Positions 8,738-17,270 of a stretch of 64,000 nt of DNA are shown here, in pieces. Positions within the stretch are counted from its first letter, which is position 1. Every line of letters starts with the position of its first letter. The position numbers and the translations under genes are program-made. The notes beneath the pieces are model-generated. The model was not told the DNA's origin. It ran no database searches and was given only the letters and a program-made list of their open reading frames with translations. Origin of the DNA: Clostridium sp. (GTDB lineage: Bacteria; Cyanobacteriota; Vampirovibrionia; Gastranaerophilales; Gastranaerophilaceae); contig JAHALR010000001.1 in NCBI GenBank assembly GCA_018362895.1, forward strand, positions 1-64,000, given 5' to 3'.

Positions 8738-10588
8738 ATGAGTGAAGTATTAACTGAAAAATTTTTAAAACAAGCTTTTCAGCTGGAATCAGAAAAGCAC
8801 TATAAACAAGCAATAGAAGCTTTGTATAAAGCTCTTTGTCTTGAGCCCGAAAATATAGAAATACTTTCACAAATATCTCATCTTTATTTTTTGATGAACA
8901 ATTTTGAACGTTCACTTGAGTATGCTGAAAAAATTCTCGACATAAACCCTGAGCATATAGATACACTAAAAACTGTTGTCAGCATAAACAAAATCAACAA
9001 GAAATACGCTAGAGCACTTGAAAATTCAGAAAAGTTATACAAGCTAGAACCGTCAATTGAAAATTTCATCTGCTATCTGGAAGTATTGACAGAATGCAAT
9101 CAATACAACACCGTTGTCACAGAAATTGAAAAATCAAAATTCAACTATGAACAAAGAAAAAATGAAAAACTTTTACTTATAGAGGGTTACTCAAGATTAA
9201 AACTTAATCAAATTTTTAAAGCAATCGGAATCTTTCAAGAGGTAATAAAACTTTATCCGGAAAATACCGATGCAAGATTTTACCTAGGAGTAATCTATTA
9301 TCAGAAACACCAAGAATCTGAAGCAGAAAAACTTTTTTTGAGCATTCTGGATGAAATACAATGCGACAGAACATATAATTATCTTGGATTGATAAAACTG
9401 GACCAACAAAAAATAGGAGATGCAATAAATTATTTCCAGTTTGCATTAAAAATTGAACCTAATAATCCTTTTTATCATTACAATCTAGGTACAGCATATT
9501 CTTTAAATGGCTGGCTGATGGAAGCTGAATCAGAATTTAAAAATGCAGTATCTTTAGAACCACAAAATATAATTTACAATTATGCTTTGGCATACCTTTA
9601 TTACGAAAGACATGACTTCAAAAAAGCAGCAGAAAGCATTGAGCATATCATAGAAATTGATGCAAACTACATTGATGCAATCATCCTAAAAGCACTTATT
9701 ACAGCAAAAAACGGTAATATAATCGAAGCAAAAAAATCACTGGAATCATTATTAACACAAACTTCGAAAAATGACTTTTTATATTATGCACTCGCAAAAA
9801 TATACAAAGAATTTCCGCTCTACAAAGAAGCAATCGACTGCTTGCAAGAAGCCTTATTCATAAAACCAGAATCACTTGAATATCTAAGTGAACTTGCTGA
9901 TTGCTATTGTGAGCTAGAACAATATCAAATTGCACAAGATATAATAACAAAAGTTTTATATTTGAATAAACACTTTATTTTTGCTCATTTATTAATGGCA
10001 AAAATTAACTTAAAACAAAATAAATATGCAGCAGCTTTGAAAATAGTTGAAAATGCAATAAAATTGGACAACAGCTCAGCTAAAGCATACAAATATAGAG
10101 CCATGATATATGCGTCACAAGGATTGAAACAAAGATCCATAGAAAATGCTAAAATTGCTGTATCTTTACAACCTTCTGATCATACATATTATGCATTTCT
10201 TGCTAAATTATATTTTGATGCAGAAGAATATTCAAATGCATTTTTATATTACAAAGAAGCATCTATGCTCGATGAAATGAATGTAGAATATCTGCATTTT
10301 GCTGCACAATCAGCAGATAAAGACAATGATTATACCAATGCGTCTAATTATTACTCTTACGCATTAAGACTTGATCCTGCTAATAATTTGATAATTTATG
10401 AATACGTTGAGCTTTTAAGAAAAAACAATAAAATAAAACAAGCTCTGAATCTTTTAAAATCAAAGATAAACTCTATTGAATCAGAAAATGTTGTTAAAGT
10501 TTTAAAACAGAAATACGACGAATTAAAAGAAGAAGATAACCAGCCTTTAATCAATAAAATTCAAAAATTCTTTAATAAAAAGAAATAA
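8738..10588 (+). CDS. Large tetratricopeptide-repeat (TPR) protein
   Basis: 616 aa, almost entirely helical 34-residue TPR units from about residue 7 to 590. The pattern includes 'YKQAIEALYKALCLEPENIE', 'IGDAINYFQFALKIEPNNPF' and 'EAESEFKNAVSLEPQN'. No signal peptide or catalytic domain is seen, so a cytoplasmic scaffold is likely; the partner is unknown. No Shine-Dalgarno sequence precedes the ATG, in keeping with the leaderless promoter above. The stop codon directly abuts the stop of the convergent YkgJ gene. Confidence 0.85.
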   Translation: MSEVLTEKFLKQAFQLESEKHYKQAIEALYKALCLEPENIEILSQISHLYFLMNNFERSLEYAEKILDINPEHIDTLKTVVSINKINKKYARALENSEKLYKLEPSIENFICYLEVLTECNQYNTVVTEIEKSKFNYEQRKNEKLLLIEGYSRLKLNQIFKAIGIFQEVIKLYPENTDARFYLGVIYYQKHQESEAEKLFLSILDEIQCDRTYNYLGLIKLDQQKIGDAINYFQFALKIEPNNPFYHYNLGTAYSLNGWLMEAESEFKNAVSLEPQNIIYNYALAYLYYERHDFKKAAESIEHIIEIDANYIDAIILKALITAKNGNIIEAKKSLESLLTQTSKNDFLYYALAKIYKEFPLYKEAIDCLQEALFIKPESLEYLSELADCYCELEQYQIAQDIITKVLYLNKHFIFAHLLMAKINLKQNKYAAALKIVENAIKLDNSSAKAYKYRAMIYASQGLKQRSIENAKIAVSLQPSDHTYYAFLAKLYFDAEEYSNAFLYYKEASMLDEMNVEYLHFAAQSADKDNDYTNASNYYSYALRLDPANNLIIYEYVELLRKNNKIKQALNLLKSKINSIESENVVKVLKQKYDELKEEDNQPLINKIQKFFNKKK

Positions 10589-11185
10589 CTACCAGAAATT
10601 TGCTCCGTATTTTTCCCAAGGCTTGATTTTTTCATGAATTAAATCTTTCATCTGTTGAGCTGTCATATTGCGACCTTCTATAATTGTATCAGGCTCTAGC
10701 AAGTCTAGATCCATCAAATATTCTTTAAGCTTTCTGACAGAATATTTCACTTTTTCTTTTTGCTGAAACTGCCAGCCTTTAAAACCGCAACCCGGAGGAA
10801 ACAAAGACCAACCGTTTCTTGGGGCTCTGCGGCAGCAATCTGGTCTTGTTTTGTGAATTGCACACTTGTTCTCAACAGTCAAATGTGGACAATGATAAAA
10901 AGAGACCTTTGATTCATCTAAATCCGGATTGTTCTTTCTTAACTGATTCAAAATATTTTCAACATGATCTGGAACAACTTGTCTCGCTGCATCAACCGAA
11001 GGATATCGTTCAAAAACCTCAACAAAGACTTTTGCCTCTTCTTGTCCTTCTTTAGCCAGCTGTACGAGTTCTTCATGGGTGTAAGGAGTTGTAATAGCTT
11101 TACAGCATTTTCCACACATTTTACAAAGGTGTTGGGGAAAATCGCTCGAATATAAAACAGGTTCTTTTGAAATTTCAATATCCAT
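10589..11185 (-). CDS. YkgJ-family cysteine-cluster protein
   Basis: 198 aa. The N-terminal half carries 'CKMCGKCC' (residues ~22-29), and a second cluster holds 'HCPHL', 'KCAIHKTRPDCCRRAP' and 'PPGCGFKGW', the eight-Cys arrangement of the YkgJ/Fe-S or zinc-binding family (CxxCxxCC). Family members have no settled function; metal binding is inferred from the cysteines. On its own strand TATAAT (11192-11197) lies 6 nt before the ATG, with TTGTAA 16 bp further up, so the mRNA is probably leaderless. A second YkgJ protein lies at 47381-47803. Confidence 0.82.
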   Translation of the reverse strand: MDIEISKEPVLYSSDFPQHLCKMCGKCCKAITTPYTHEELVQLAKEGQEEAKVFVEVFERYPSVDAARQVVPDHVENILNQLRKNNPDLDESKVSFYHCPHLTVENKCAIHKTRPDCCRRAPRNGWSLFPPGCGFKGWQFQQKEKVKYSVRKLKEYLMDLDLLEPDTIIEGRNMTAQQMKDLIHEKIKPWEKYGANFW

Positions 11186-11220
11186 ACTTCAATTATAGAT
11201 AAACGAAATTTTTTTACAAT

Positions 11221-11270
11221 CTAAAGAACAAAGAGAAACAGGAACTTGAAAACAAGTTCCTGTTCTTTAG
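11221..11270 (-). terminator. Interrupted long hairpin terminator after the EF-hand protein gene
   Basis: Inner arms CAGGAACTTG (11239-11248) and CAAGTTCCTG (11253-11262) pair perfectly around a 4-nt loop. Outer arms CTAAAGAA (11221-11228) and TTCTTTAG (11263-11270) also pair, leaving a one-sided 10-nt bulge. Read on the minus strand, the inner stem is followed by TTTCTCTTTG. It lies just past the stop of the minus gene 11305-13686. Confidence 0.75.
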
Positions 11271-11304
11271 TGATAGCATCTTGCCTTAACTCAGGCTTTT
11301 TTGT

Positions 11305-13686
11305 TTATGAATTAGTTGTTTCTTGAGCTGGCGCTTTGTCCTTATTAGCTTCTTCATAGAGCTTATTGAATTCTGCCATAAATGTATCAGCAAGCTCTCT
11401 TGCATTAACTTTATATCCTTTCATAAAGAATGCAATTCTTGTTTCTTGCATAGAGTCTAATGTTGCCAAAGTAGCCTGACTTATAAACTCATTTATTTGT
11501 GCTGAATTGTAATCTGCGCCAAGTTTGGCTCTCAATTGAGCTTTCAACTGTGCAGCTATAATATTGATTTGATTTTTTGCTTGTTGTTTGGCTGCTGCTT
11601 TGTCTCTAGAAAATATTATTGTTGATTTATCCTGATAAGCATCAGCCAAAGGTGTATCAGCCATTACTTCTTCAGTTGAAACAGGATTTTTGCTCAAATC
11701 AGGTTCAGCAGCCGCATTGGCAGACAATTCCTGGAATTTAGCTAAGAATGCATCAACCAGCTGTTTAACGTTTACAACACCGCGGCTCTTTCTACCACTC
11801 TTACTAGTGACAAATCCTGCATCATTAGTTGTATAGTGTTTACCGTTTTTGTCAACGCGCATATCTGTGAAGTCATTGATTGTCTGATAAATAGCATCAT
11901 CAATCATTTCGTTCAAAGCAGCTTCATCATAATCTGCACCCATTTGTGACTTAAGTTGAGCAAGAAGAGCCGGTCTCATTGACTCAAGTTTTGCTCTAGC
12001 TTGATTTTGAATATCATTCAATGCATCATTACGATCTCTATATCTGCCTGTGCTTATAGATTCATTGTTGTCATATCCGGGGACAGAAGATGTTAACGCT
12101 TCTCTATCTACATCAGAAAGTGTTACTGCCGGCATTTTCTTATTTTTTACACCTTCGCTGATTTTGTCAGCACCGATTCCTGCCATCATTTCAGAAATCA
12201 ATTGTTTTGCTTTTGCCAAATCTTCTTTTGGTGTAGCAGATGTTTTAAGTCCGGCTATCAAAGTTTGTGCTTCTGTGAATTTTTCATCTTTAGCATAATC
12301 CGGATATACTTCCGCAAGGATAGAGATATCAGCAATACCTTGTGCCAGTTGATTCATTACAAAGTCAGTAGAGACATCAATTATACCTTGTTTTTCTTCG
12401 TTGCTGACATATGTACCGACATTATTTACAGCAGCTTTAAGTTCGCCATATTTGTCAGAAGAATCAGTAGCACCCATTTCTGCTAAATCAGCTAATGCTT
12501 GATCAGATTCTTGCATAACTTTTGTCATATATGTTTTAAACTCTGATTCAATATTTGTTCCGTCACCTTCGTAGGTTTCAAGGAATTTATTCATTATATT
12601 AGTCAATCTAGCCTGGTAAGTTTGTACATCTTCAGCTGAATGTGCATTAACAGTTCTATTACCAAAGAAACGTCTTCTTGTTTCAGTTTCATTTGAATAA
12701 GATTCAACCATTTCATCTATCAGATTTGAAAGTGTTTCTGTATATTCAGCTTTTGCTTCAGCCTTCTTAGCTTCTTCCTGCTTTTCAGTTCTTGTATTAA
12801 CAGCATCATTCAACTTTGATGTACCATCAACATTTTGGTTACCAATAAGTTGTTCAATACCAGCTTTTGCCTGCTCAAGATATTCTTTAATTTTTGCAGG
12901 ATCTGTTTCACCTTCAATAGCTTTTATAGCAGCCATTGCAACTTTATAACCCGAGCTATTCTTATAATCAGCATTCAAACCCTGTAAAAATTCAGAATCT
13001 TCATTTCCGTTTAAGAGCATACCCATAATATATGCAACAGCTTCTTCTTTCATTTGTTTGAATTCTTGACTTGTAACAAAGTCATCATCAGCTTTGTCTG
13101 TGGTTTGAGCAAGTTTTTCATAGTTTGCATCTACATTATTTTTGTAGTTTTCAATTTCATCATTAACTTCTGTTGCAGTAGCTTTTCTTTCTGCAACTGC
13201 TGCATCAAGTTTAGAAATCAAATCAGAAGCAACTGATTTTGTATCATAAGGTACAGTTGTATTTTCTTTTATATACTGATTAACAAACTCTTGCCCTTGA
13301 GATTTGATGAAAGTAATCAGTGAGGATTTTTCATTATTTTCCATACCTGGATTTTGTTGAATATATTGTTCGATATATGAATCTATTAATGTATTCATAT
13401 ATTCTTGCAATTGTGTAGAATCTTCAGCTGTATCTTTAACACCATTTTGTGCTGCAAGATTATATGTTTTTTCTGCATTACCGCTCAATGTTGGTGCTTC
13501 AGTTTTCGGTTCTTCAGAACCAATTTGAACATCTCCTTCAGCATCTTGCTCACCAGACAACCATGAAGCGCCTGCTAATAATTCTTCACTTGAGACTTTG
13601 CCATCAGCATCAGTATCCAGTTTTTGGATTTCTTCTGTTGTGAAAACTTTTCCTGTGAAAGGGTTGAAATTTACGCCATCTACCAT
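11305..13686 (-). CDS. EF-hand-bearing helical repeat protein of unknown function
   Basis: 793 aa with AAAGGAG before the ATG. It opens 'MVDGVNFNPFTGKVF', and residues 24-35 form a complete EF-hand loop (DTDADGKVSSEE: Asp1, Asp3, Asp5, Gly6, Glu12). The rest is helical, Ala/Glu/Lys/Gln-rich and probably coiled coil. A domain of ~85 residues recurs near 574-658 and 713-775: 'QLK.Q....GADY....NE.I..A...T' followed by an Arg and '(V/K)VN...L.D.F.A.F..L'. A third, weaker copy is near residue 340 ('TRRRFFGNRTVNAHS'). There is no classical signal peptide. The small gene at 13736-13945 shares the N-terminal 'NFNPF.G' motif, so the two may share a sorting signal or partner. Function unknown. Confidence 0.8.
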   Translation of the reverse strand: MVDGVNFNPFTGKVFTTEEIQKLDTDADGKVSSEELLAGASWLSGEQDAEGDVQIGSEEPKTEAPTLSGNAEKTYNLAAQNGVKDTAEDSTQLQEYMNTLIDSYIEQYIQQNPGMENNEKSSLITFIKSQGQEFVNQYIKENTTVPYDTKSVASDLISKLDAAVAERKATATEVNDEIENYKNNVDANYEKLAQTTDKADDDFVTSQEFKQMKEEAVAYIMGMLLNGNEDSEFLQGLNADYKNSSGYKVAMAAIKAIEGETDPAKIKEYLEQAKAGIEQLIGNQNVDGTSKLNDAVNTRTEKQEEAKKAEAKAEYTETLSNLIDEMVESYSNETETRRRFFGNRTVNAHSAEDVQTYQARLTNIMNKFLETYEGDGTNIESEFKTYMTKVMQESDQALADLAEMGATDSSDKYGELKAAVNNVGTYVSNEEKQGIIDVSTDFVMNQLAQGIADISILAEVYPDYAKDEKFTEAQTLIAGLKTSATPKEDLAKAKQLISEMMAGIGADKISEGVKNKKMPAVTLSDVDREALTSSVPGYDNNESISTGRYRDRNDALNDIQNQARAKLESMRPALLAQLKSQMGADYDEAALNEMIDDAIYQTINDFTDMRVDKNGKHYTTNDAGFVTSKSGRKSRGVVNVKQLVDAFLAKFQELSANAAAEPDLSKNPVSTEEVMADTPLADAYQDKSTIIFSRDKAAAKQQAKNQINIIAAQLKAQLRAKLGADYNSAQINEFISQATLATLDSMQETRIAFFMKGYKVNARELADTFMAEFNKLYEEANKDKAPAQETTNS

Positions 13687-13735
13687 TTTTAAATACTCCT
13701 TTTATCTTTATTTGAATAACTTCCTAATCTAAAAA

Positions 13736-13945
13736 CTAATTTTTTGGAATTTGCTTGTTAAAACTCATATCAATGTTGTCCAAATCAATCATTCCTTCTT
13801 CATCTTGGCCTTGGTTCATATTCAAATCCACCGGAGATAAATCAATATCCGGAAATCTCAGGCTTTTTCTTCTATCTTGAATTTGTTCAATGTTTTCTGT
13901 GCCGCTGACCCCAATGAATGGATTAAAATTAATTGGACCTGTCAT
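13736..13945 (-). CDS. Small acidic protein sharing the 'INFNPF' N-terminal motif
   Basis: 69 aa, starting 'MTGPINFNPFIGVSG'. This parallels the N-terminus of the 793-aa protein downstream ('MVDGVNFNPFTGKVF'), but there is no EF-hand or repeat. The rest is hydrophilic, Asp/Asn-rich ('IDLDNIDMSFN'). AAGGAG lies 6 nt before the ATG, and 49 bp separate it from the next gene on the same strand, so they are likely co-transcribed. The matching motif and ribosome site support a real gene. Confidence 0.65.
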   Translation of the reverse strand: MTGPINFNPFIGVSGTENIEQIQDRRKSLRFPDIDLSPVDLNMNQGQDEEGMIDLDNIDMSFNKQIPKN

Positions 13946-14059
13946 AGATTACTCCTTATATTTTTCCCTGTAATCTCTTATTCGGTTTTTGTTTATTTAA
14001 ACTTTAGTAGAATATCTAAAATGTTAATTTTTTGTTACAAATTTTGAAAATATAGCACT

Positions 14060-14065
14060 TATAAT
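14060..14065 (+). promoter_or_regulatory. Probable -10 box for gene 14109-14867
   Basis: TATAAT at 14060-14065, 44 nt before the ATG, with GTGTAAGGTG as ribosome site just before the start. No good -35 is found at 16-18 bp (TTGTTA at 14032 is too far), so only the -10 is called. Confidence 0.35.
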
Positions 14066-14108
14066 AGAGCAGTTACGTTTATATATTTAAGAAGTGTAAG
14101 GTGAAAGT

Positions 14109-14867
14109 ATGCAAAATTATTCAGTAGGTTACAACCCTTATGTAAAAACTCAAACTGCTCCAGCACAAAACAGCAGTACAAACGGTGCAACCTTTAACAT
14201 AGGAACAAATACACCTGATGCAATACAGCCTAACAAAACAGGAGCCGTTGTGATAAATATAAATGGAGCTTCAGTAAACCCTAACGGAGCAAATATTAAC
14301 AATACATACAACTCAACAGGAGCTCCGGGACAAGCATATGATGCAAGCTATTATATAAAACAACCAGCAGCACAACCTTCTCAACCTCCAACAGTTCCTG
14401 TCGGTGCACAAAGCTTAAATAATGCACAAAATACAGAGAAAAAAGAAACACCTAAAAAAAATATTGTTCTTTTAACTGATGAATACATTCAAACCCTAGA
14501 AAATTATCTGAGAAATGACAACCCTGATATAAAACTGATGGCAGCAAAAGAGCTGATGCAAAGATTCAGGGAAGATGAATCTAGAAAAAATGATCAGGCT
14601 TTAATCAATTTATTAAATTTAACATTACAAAGCAAATACTCTCCTGTTAAAATGGTGGGTATGGGAATTATTGAAAACGGCTGGACAAGAGGCGATGCTC
14701 TAACACAGCAACTTCTTGCTCAAATTCAGCAACAAAAATCAGGATATGGTCTCGATGCACTTGATGCAGCAAATGCAGCACTAAAATCAGCAGGTGAAAC
14801 TGTAAAAGTAGATGATTTAAATCCTGAGTATGCAAAAAAAGGAAAGAAAAAAGATAAGAAGGCATAA
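14109..14867 (+). CDS. Hypothetical protein with low-complexity N-terminus and HEAT-like helical core
   Basis: 252 aa. Residues 1-115 are low complexity, rich in Asn, Thr, Ala, Gln and Pro, and begin 'MQNYSVGYNPYVKTQ'. Residues ~118-235 are helical with a HEAT/ARM-like cadence ('LENYLRNDNPDIKLMAAKELMQRF', 'LLNLTLQSKYSPVKMVGMGII'). A Lys-rich tail (KKGKKKDKK) ends the protein. There is no signal peptide. It is followed after 6 bp by 14874-15314, so an operon of two unknowns is likely. The helical-repeat reading is from pattern only. Confidence 0.7.
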   Translation: MQNYSVGYNPYVKTQTAPAQNSSTNGATFNIGTNTPDAIQPNKTGAVVININGASVNPNGANINNTYNSTGAPGQAYDASYYIKQPAAQPSQPPTVPVGAQSLNNAQNTEKKETPKKNIVLLTDEYIQTLENYLRNDNPDIKLMAAKELMQRFREDESRKNDQALINLLNLTLQSKYSPVKMVGMGIIENGWTRGDALTQQLLAQIQQQKSGYGLDALDAANAALKSAGETVKVDDLNPEYAKKGKKKDKKA

Positions 14868-14873
14868 TCTTTT

Positions 14874-15314
14874 ATGGACTACTTTAAATTAGGAAGCAGA
14901 ATAGCCGGAGCAGCGGCAGCAGCAATGGTTGTATATGATGCCCACAATGCGGGGATTAAAACTTCTGCTGAAAATATAAAAATACGCTCGTCAGAAAGAC
15001 TAACAGATGAATTTCTAAAATCCAGAAGAATGGAAGACAGAAGTATCATCACAAGTAAACTGAAAGATAAATTTTTCAGAGACAATGCTGATTGGAATCT
15101 TCCCGACAAAGTGAATGGAGTCACTGGATATTTCGGAGGTGCCATTACCCAGGCACTTTATGACATTATACCTGCTATTTTGGCAACAGGTGCTCTTGTT
15201 TCCAAAAAATATCCGAAAGTTTTTGGAGCAGGTCTTGCTCTATACGGTCTTAAATACATAATCTGCGATGTTATGGATATAGGAAGACCCAATAATCTTA
15301 GAACCGATTTGTGA
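14874..15314 (+). CDS. Hypothetical protein with two hydrophobic segments
   Basis: 146 aa. An Ala-rich segment (residues ~7-20, 'GSRIAGAAAAAMVVYDAHNAG') and a C-terminal hydrophobic pair ('LYDIIPAILATGALV', 'VFGAGLALYGLKYII') flank a charged centre rich in Arg, Lys and Asp. It may be peripheral to or inserted in the membrane. The 3' end overlaps the convergent MTHFS gene by 17 bp. No family recognised. Confidence 0.65.
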   Translation: MDYFKLGSRIAGAAAAAMVVYDAHNAGIKTSAENIKIRSSERLTDEFLKSRRMEDRSIITSKLKDKFFRDNADWNLPDKVNGVTGYFGGAITQALYDIIPAILATGALVSKKYPKVFGAGLALYGLKYIICDVMDIGRPNNLRTDL

Positions 15315-15852
15315 TTTTGATAATTTGTTCTTCCGTTACAATAAAATCGCATTCTTTATCATGTTTTTCCTTTGGAAGCTTATCAAAAACCAAATCGGAA
15401 TATATCGGAACAGATTTTATGCACGAATCACAAATGTTTGAAAGAAATCTGTCATAATAACCTTTTCCATAACCAAGACGACAGCCGGCATAATCCACAG
15501 CCAGAGCAGGTACAAATATTAAATCCAAAATTGAATAATCTTCAAGCCTTTCGCCCAAAGGTTCATTAATATTAAAATATCCTGAGCAAAATCCATGATA
15601 TCTATCATATTTGACAGGAAACATAGCATCAGAAGAAACAACAGGAAAATAAAATGATTTACTTTTGTCATCCAAAAGCTTTAATAAAGAAATTTCAGAA
15701 TTTATAGGATAAAAAAGCATAATATTTTTTGCCGCTAAATAAATATCCCAATTTGAAATTATTTTGACAATCTTATCTGAGCAGCTGCTGTTTGGCAGAG
15801 TATTTCGGATAAATTTACACTTTTTCCTCAATTGGTTCTTTTTATTCTTCAT
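15298..15852 (-). CDS. 5-formyltetrahydrofolate cyclo-ligase (MTHFS)
   Basis: Converts 5-formyl-THF to 5,10-methenyl-THF with ATP, returning the storage or dead-end folate to one-carbon metabolism in the cytoplasm. The diagnostic motif is 'GCRLGYGKGYYDRFL' (residues ~125-139), preceded by 'ILDLIFVPALAVD'. The basic N-terminus 'KNQLRKKCKFIRNTL' matches the family's first helix (usually 'K..LR......R..L'). 184 aa is the usual length. It reads divergently from the XRE-cobO pair, with the 18-bp palindrome at 15898-15915 between them. Confidence 0.92.
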   Translation of the reverse strand: MKNKKNQLRKKCKFIRNTLPNSSCSDKIVKIISNWDIYLAAKNIMLFYPINSEISLLKLLDDKSKSFYFPVVSSDAMFPVKYDRYHGFCSGYFNINEPLGERLEDYSILDLIFVPALAVDYAGCRLGYGKGYYDRFLSNICDSCIKSVPIYSDLVFDKLPKEKHDKECDFIVTEEQIIKITNRF

Positions 15853-15897
15853 AACAAATAAAAATTATATAACAAACTACACCACCAGAATATATAT

Positions 15898-15915
15898 ATT
15901 TACATATATGTAAAT
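15898..15915. promoter_or_regulatory. 18-bp perfect palindrome, candidate XRE operator
   Basis: ATTTACATATATGTAAAT reads identically on both strands and covers the -35 box (TTTACA, 15899-15904) of the promoter serving the XRE regulator. An HTH dimer bound here would block that promoter and could also affect the divergent MTHFS gene. The symmetry is seen directly; the assignment to the adjacent XRE protein is inference. Confidence 0.6.
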
Positions 15916-15927
15916 TAACATTATAAT
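15899..15927 (+). promoter_or_regulatory. Promoter of the XRE-cobO operon
   Basis: TTTACA (15899-15904), 17-bp spacer, TATAAT (15922-15927). The start site would fall near 15934, giving a leader of ~22 nt before the ATG at 15956. Confidence 0.65.
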
Positions 15928-15955
15928 AATACAATACAGATAGTAAAAATTACTA

Positions 15956-16309
15956 ATGAACAGATTAGAATTAAGCAAAAAATTAAAAATAGCTAGAATC
16001 GAGTCAGGGTTAAAACAAGAAGAAATAGCAGAACTAATGGGTCTGCCTATATCTGGCATCTCTGTAATCGAAAAAGGAACCAGAAAAGTCGATGTTCTTG
16101 AATTGATAAAATTCGCAGAATTTTATTCGAAACCGATAGAATGGTTCTTTTATGATGAAAAAGAAACAACAAATTACAGAAGGTGGTATGATAAAGATAA
16201 GAAGTTAGCAGAAGCTATTTCATTATTACACAAAGCGCCAGTAAAATATCAAAAGGGCTGTGCCTGTGCAATAATAGGCTTCTTAAAAGAAAGCGGACTG
16301 ACAAAATAA
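15956..16309 (+). CDS. XRE-family HTH transcriptional regulator
   Basis: 117 aa. Residues ~5-60 form a helix-turn-helix of the Cro/C1/XRE type ('LKIARIESGLKQEEIAELMGLPISGISVIEKGTRKV'), followed by 'LELIKFAEFYSKPIEWFF', typical of small repressors. The C-terminal ~50 residues form a short helical region without a metallopeptidase or sensor domain; two Cys in 'KGCACAIIG' could be redox- or metal-active. It sits 1 bp before cobO and just after a palindromic promoter, so self-repression and control of cobO are likely. No clear Shine-Dalgarno. Confidence 0.88.
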   Translation: MNRLELSKKLKIARIESGLKQEEIAELMGLPISGISVIEKGTRKVDVLELIKFAEFYSKPIEWFFYDEKETTNYRRWYDKDKKLAEAISLLHKAPVKYQKGCACAIIGFLKESGLTK

Positions 16310-16310
16310 A

Positions 16311-16892
16311 ATGCATAAACCTGATGAATACTGTAAACTGTATAATCCAGAATTTTCACAACACGGATACATACAGGTATATACAGGAAATGGCAAAGGA
16401 AAAACCACCGCCTCTTTGGGACTCGCAATGAGGGCTCTGGGCAGGGGCTGGAAGGTTTTAATTGTGATGTTTACAAAAGGGGGAAATGACTATGGAGAAT
16501 TATGTTCCTTTGCACAACTTTCTCCTGAAATGAAGGATCACGTAAAAATTATTCAAGCTGGCCTGGATAGAATCGTATATTCCTCAAACTTAACAGAAGA
16601 AGATAAAAAACAAGCACAACAAGGCTGGTCAGAAGCAAAAAAAGCAATCAAAAATAATGAATATCAGCTTATTATTCTTGATGAAGCTAATATAGCAATT
16701 GATCTCAATCTCATTGACTTAAAAGAAATGATTGAGGTTTTGAAAAACAAACCTGACAATGTTGAAATTGTTCTGACAGGACGAAACGCTAAACCTGAAA
16801 TAATAGAAATCGCACATCTCGTATCAGAAATTATTCCAATTAAACATTATTGGGATAAGGGCATTAAAGCCCGAAAAGGTATAGAATTTTAA
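16311..16892 (+). CDS. cobO: Cob(I)alamin adenosyltransferase (CobA/CobO/BtuR type)
   Basis: Transfers the adenosyl group of ATP to cob(I)alamin, making coenzyme B12. Residues 26-33 are the P-loop GNGKGKTT, followed by 'ASLGLAMRALGRGWKVLIVMF', the family's opening block; 'LIILDEANIAI' is the Walker B-like strand and 'VLTGRNAKPEIIEIAHLVSEI' the conserved C-terminal block. 193 aa is normal. No corrin-ring genes are nearby, which fits B12 salvage. One bp separates it from the XRE gene, an unusual pairing for this enzyme. No B12 riboswitch is seen because the regulator gene occupies the upstream region. Confidence 0.93.
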   Translation: MHKPDEYCKLYNPEFSQHGYIQVYTGNGKGKTTASLGLAMRALGRGWKVLIVMFTKGGNDYGELCSFAQLSPEMKDHVKIIQAGLDRIVYSSNLTEEDKKQAQQGWSEAKKAIKNNEYQLIILDEANIAIDLNLIDLKEMIEVLKNKPDNVEIVLTGRNAKPEIIEIAHLVSEIIPIKHYWDKGIKARKGIEF

Positions 16893-16902
16893 ATCCTTTT
16901 TA

Positions 16903-16931
16903 TTGACTATACAATACATTTGACATAAATT
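16903..16931 (+). promoter_or_regulatory. Probable promoter of the 16968 gene
   Basis: TTGACT (16903-16908), 17-bp spacer, TAAATT (16926-16931). A second TTGACA at 16920 has no -10 at a suitable distance. Confidence 0.4.
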
Positions 16932-16967
16932 AATTATAACAATTAGAGGATTAAGGAGAATTAGATT

Positions 16968-17222
16968 ATGGCACAACAGTTTCCCCCGCAACAATATAAA
17001 ACAAGACTGGCTTTGCTTGTGTTTTTAAAAGGTGCATCAGCTCCTATGGTATTATATTTTGAAGATCCGAAAGCTGTTTTTGATGAAATACTTCCTTTAA
17101 TCAGAACCCAGTCAAGTGTGGGCAAACTAATTGAAAAAGAAGCAACAGGTCCCATTAAAAAGGTTGCAATAATGTCAAACCAAATTGCCTCCATTGCTCT
17201 TCAAGAAGAAGTTTGCCAATAG
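16968..17222 (+). CDS. Small conserved-looking protein of unknown function
   Basis: 84 aa, with AAGGAG before the ATG. The sequence has a clear globular alpha/beta character ('TRLALLVFLKGASAPMVLYF', 'AVFDEILPLIRTQSSVGKLIE', 'IKKVAIMSNQIASIALQEE'), without signal peptide or Cys pairs. It stands alone between cobO and the large acidic protein and may be co-transcribed with the latter (48 bp gap). No family recognised. Confidence 0.65.
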   Translation: MAQQFPPQQYKTRLALLVFLKGASAPMVLYFEDPKAVFDEILPLIRTQSSVGKLIEKEATGPIKKVAIMSNQIASIALQEEVCQ

Positions 17223-17270
17223 CATTTTCTTTTATTATTATAATAATTGTGGTTAGATCTCGGTAAATTA

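Noticed and set aside
16893..16967. B12 riboswitch near cobO
   Set aside because: cobO lies 1 bp after an XRE gene and no B12-box-like structure is seen upstream of either gene.
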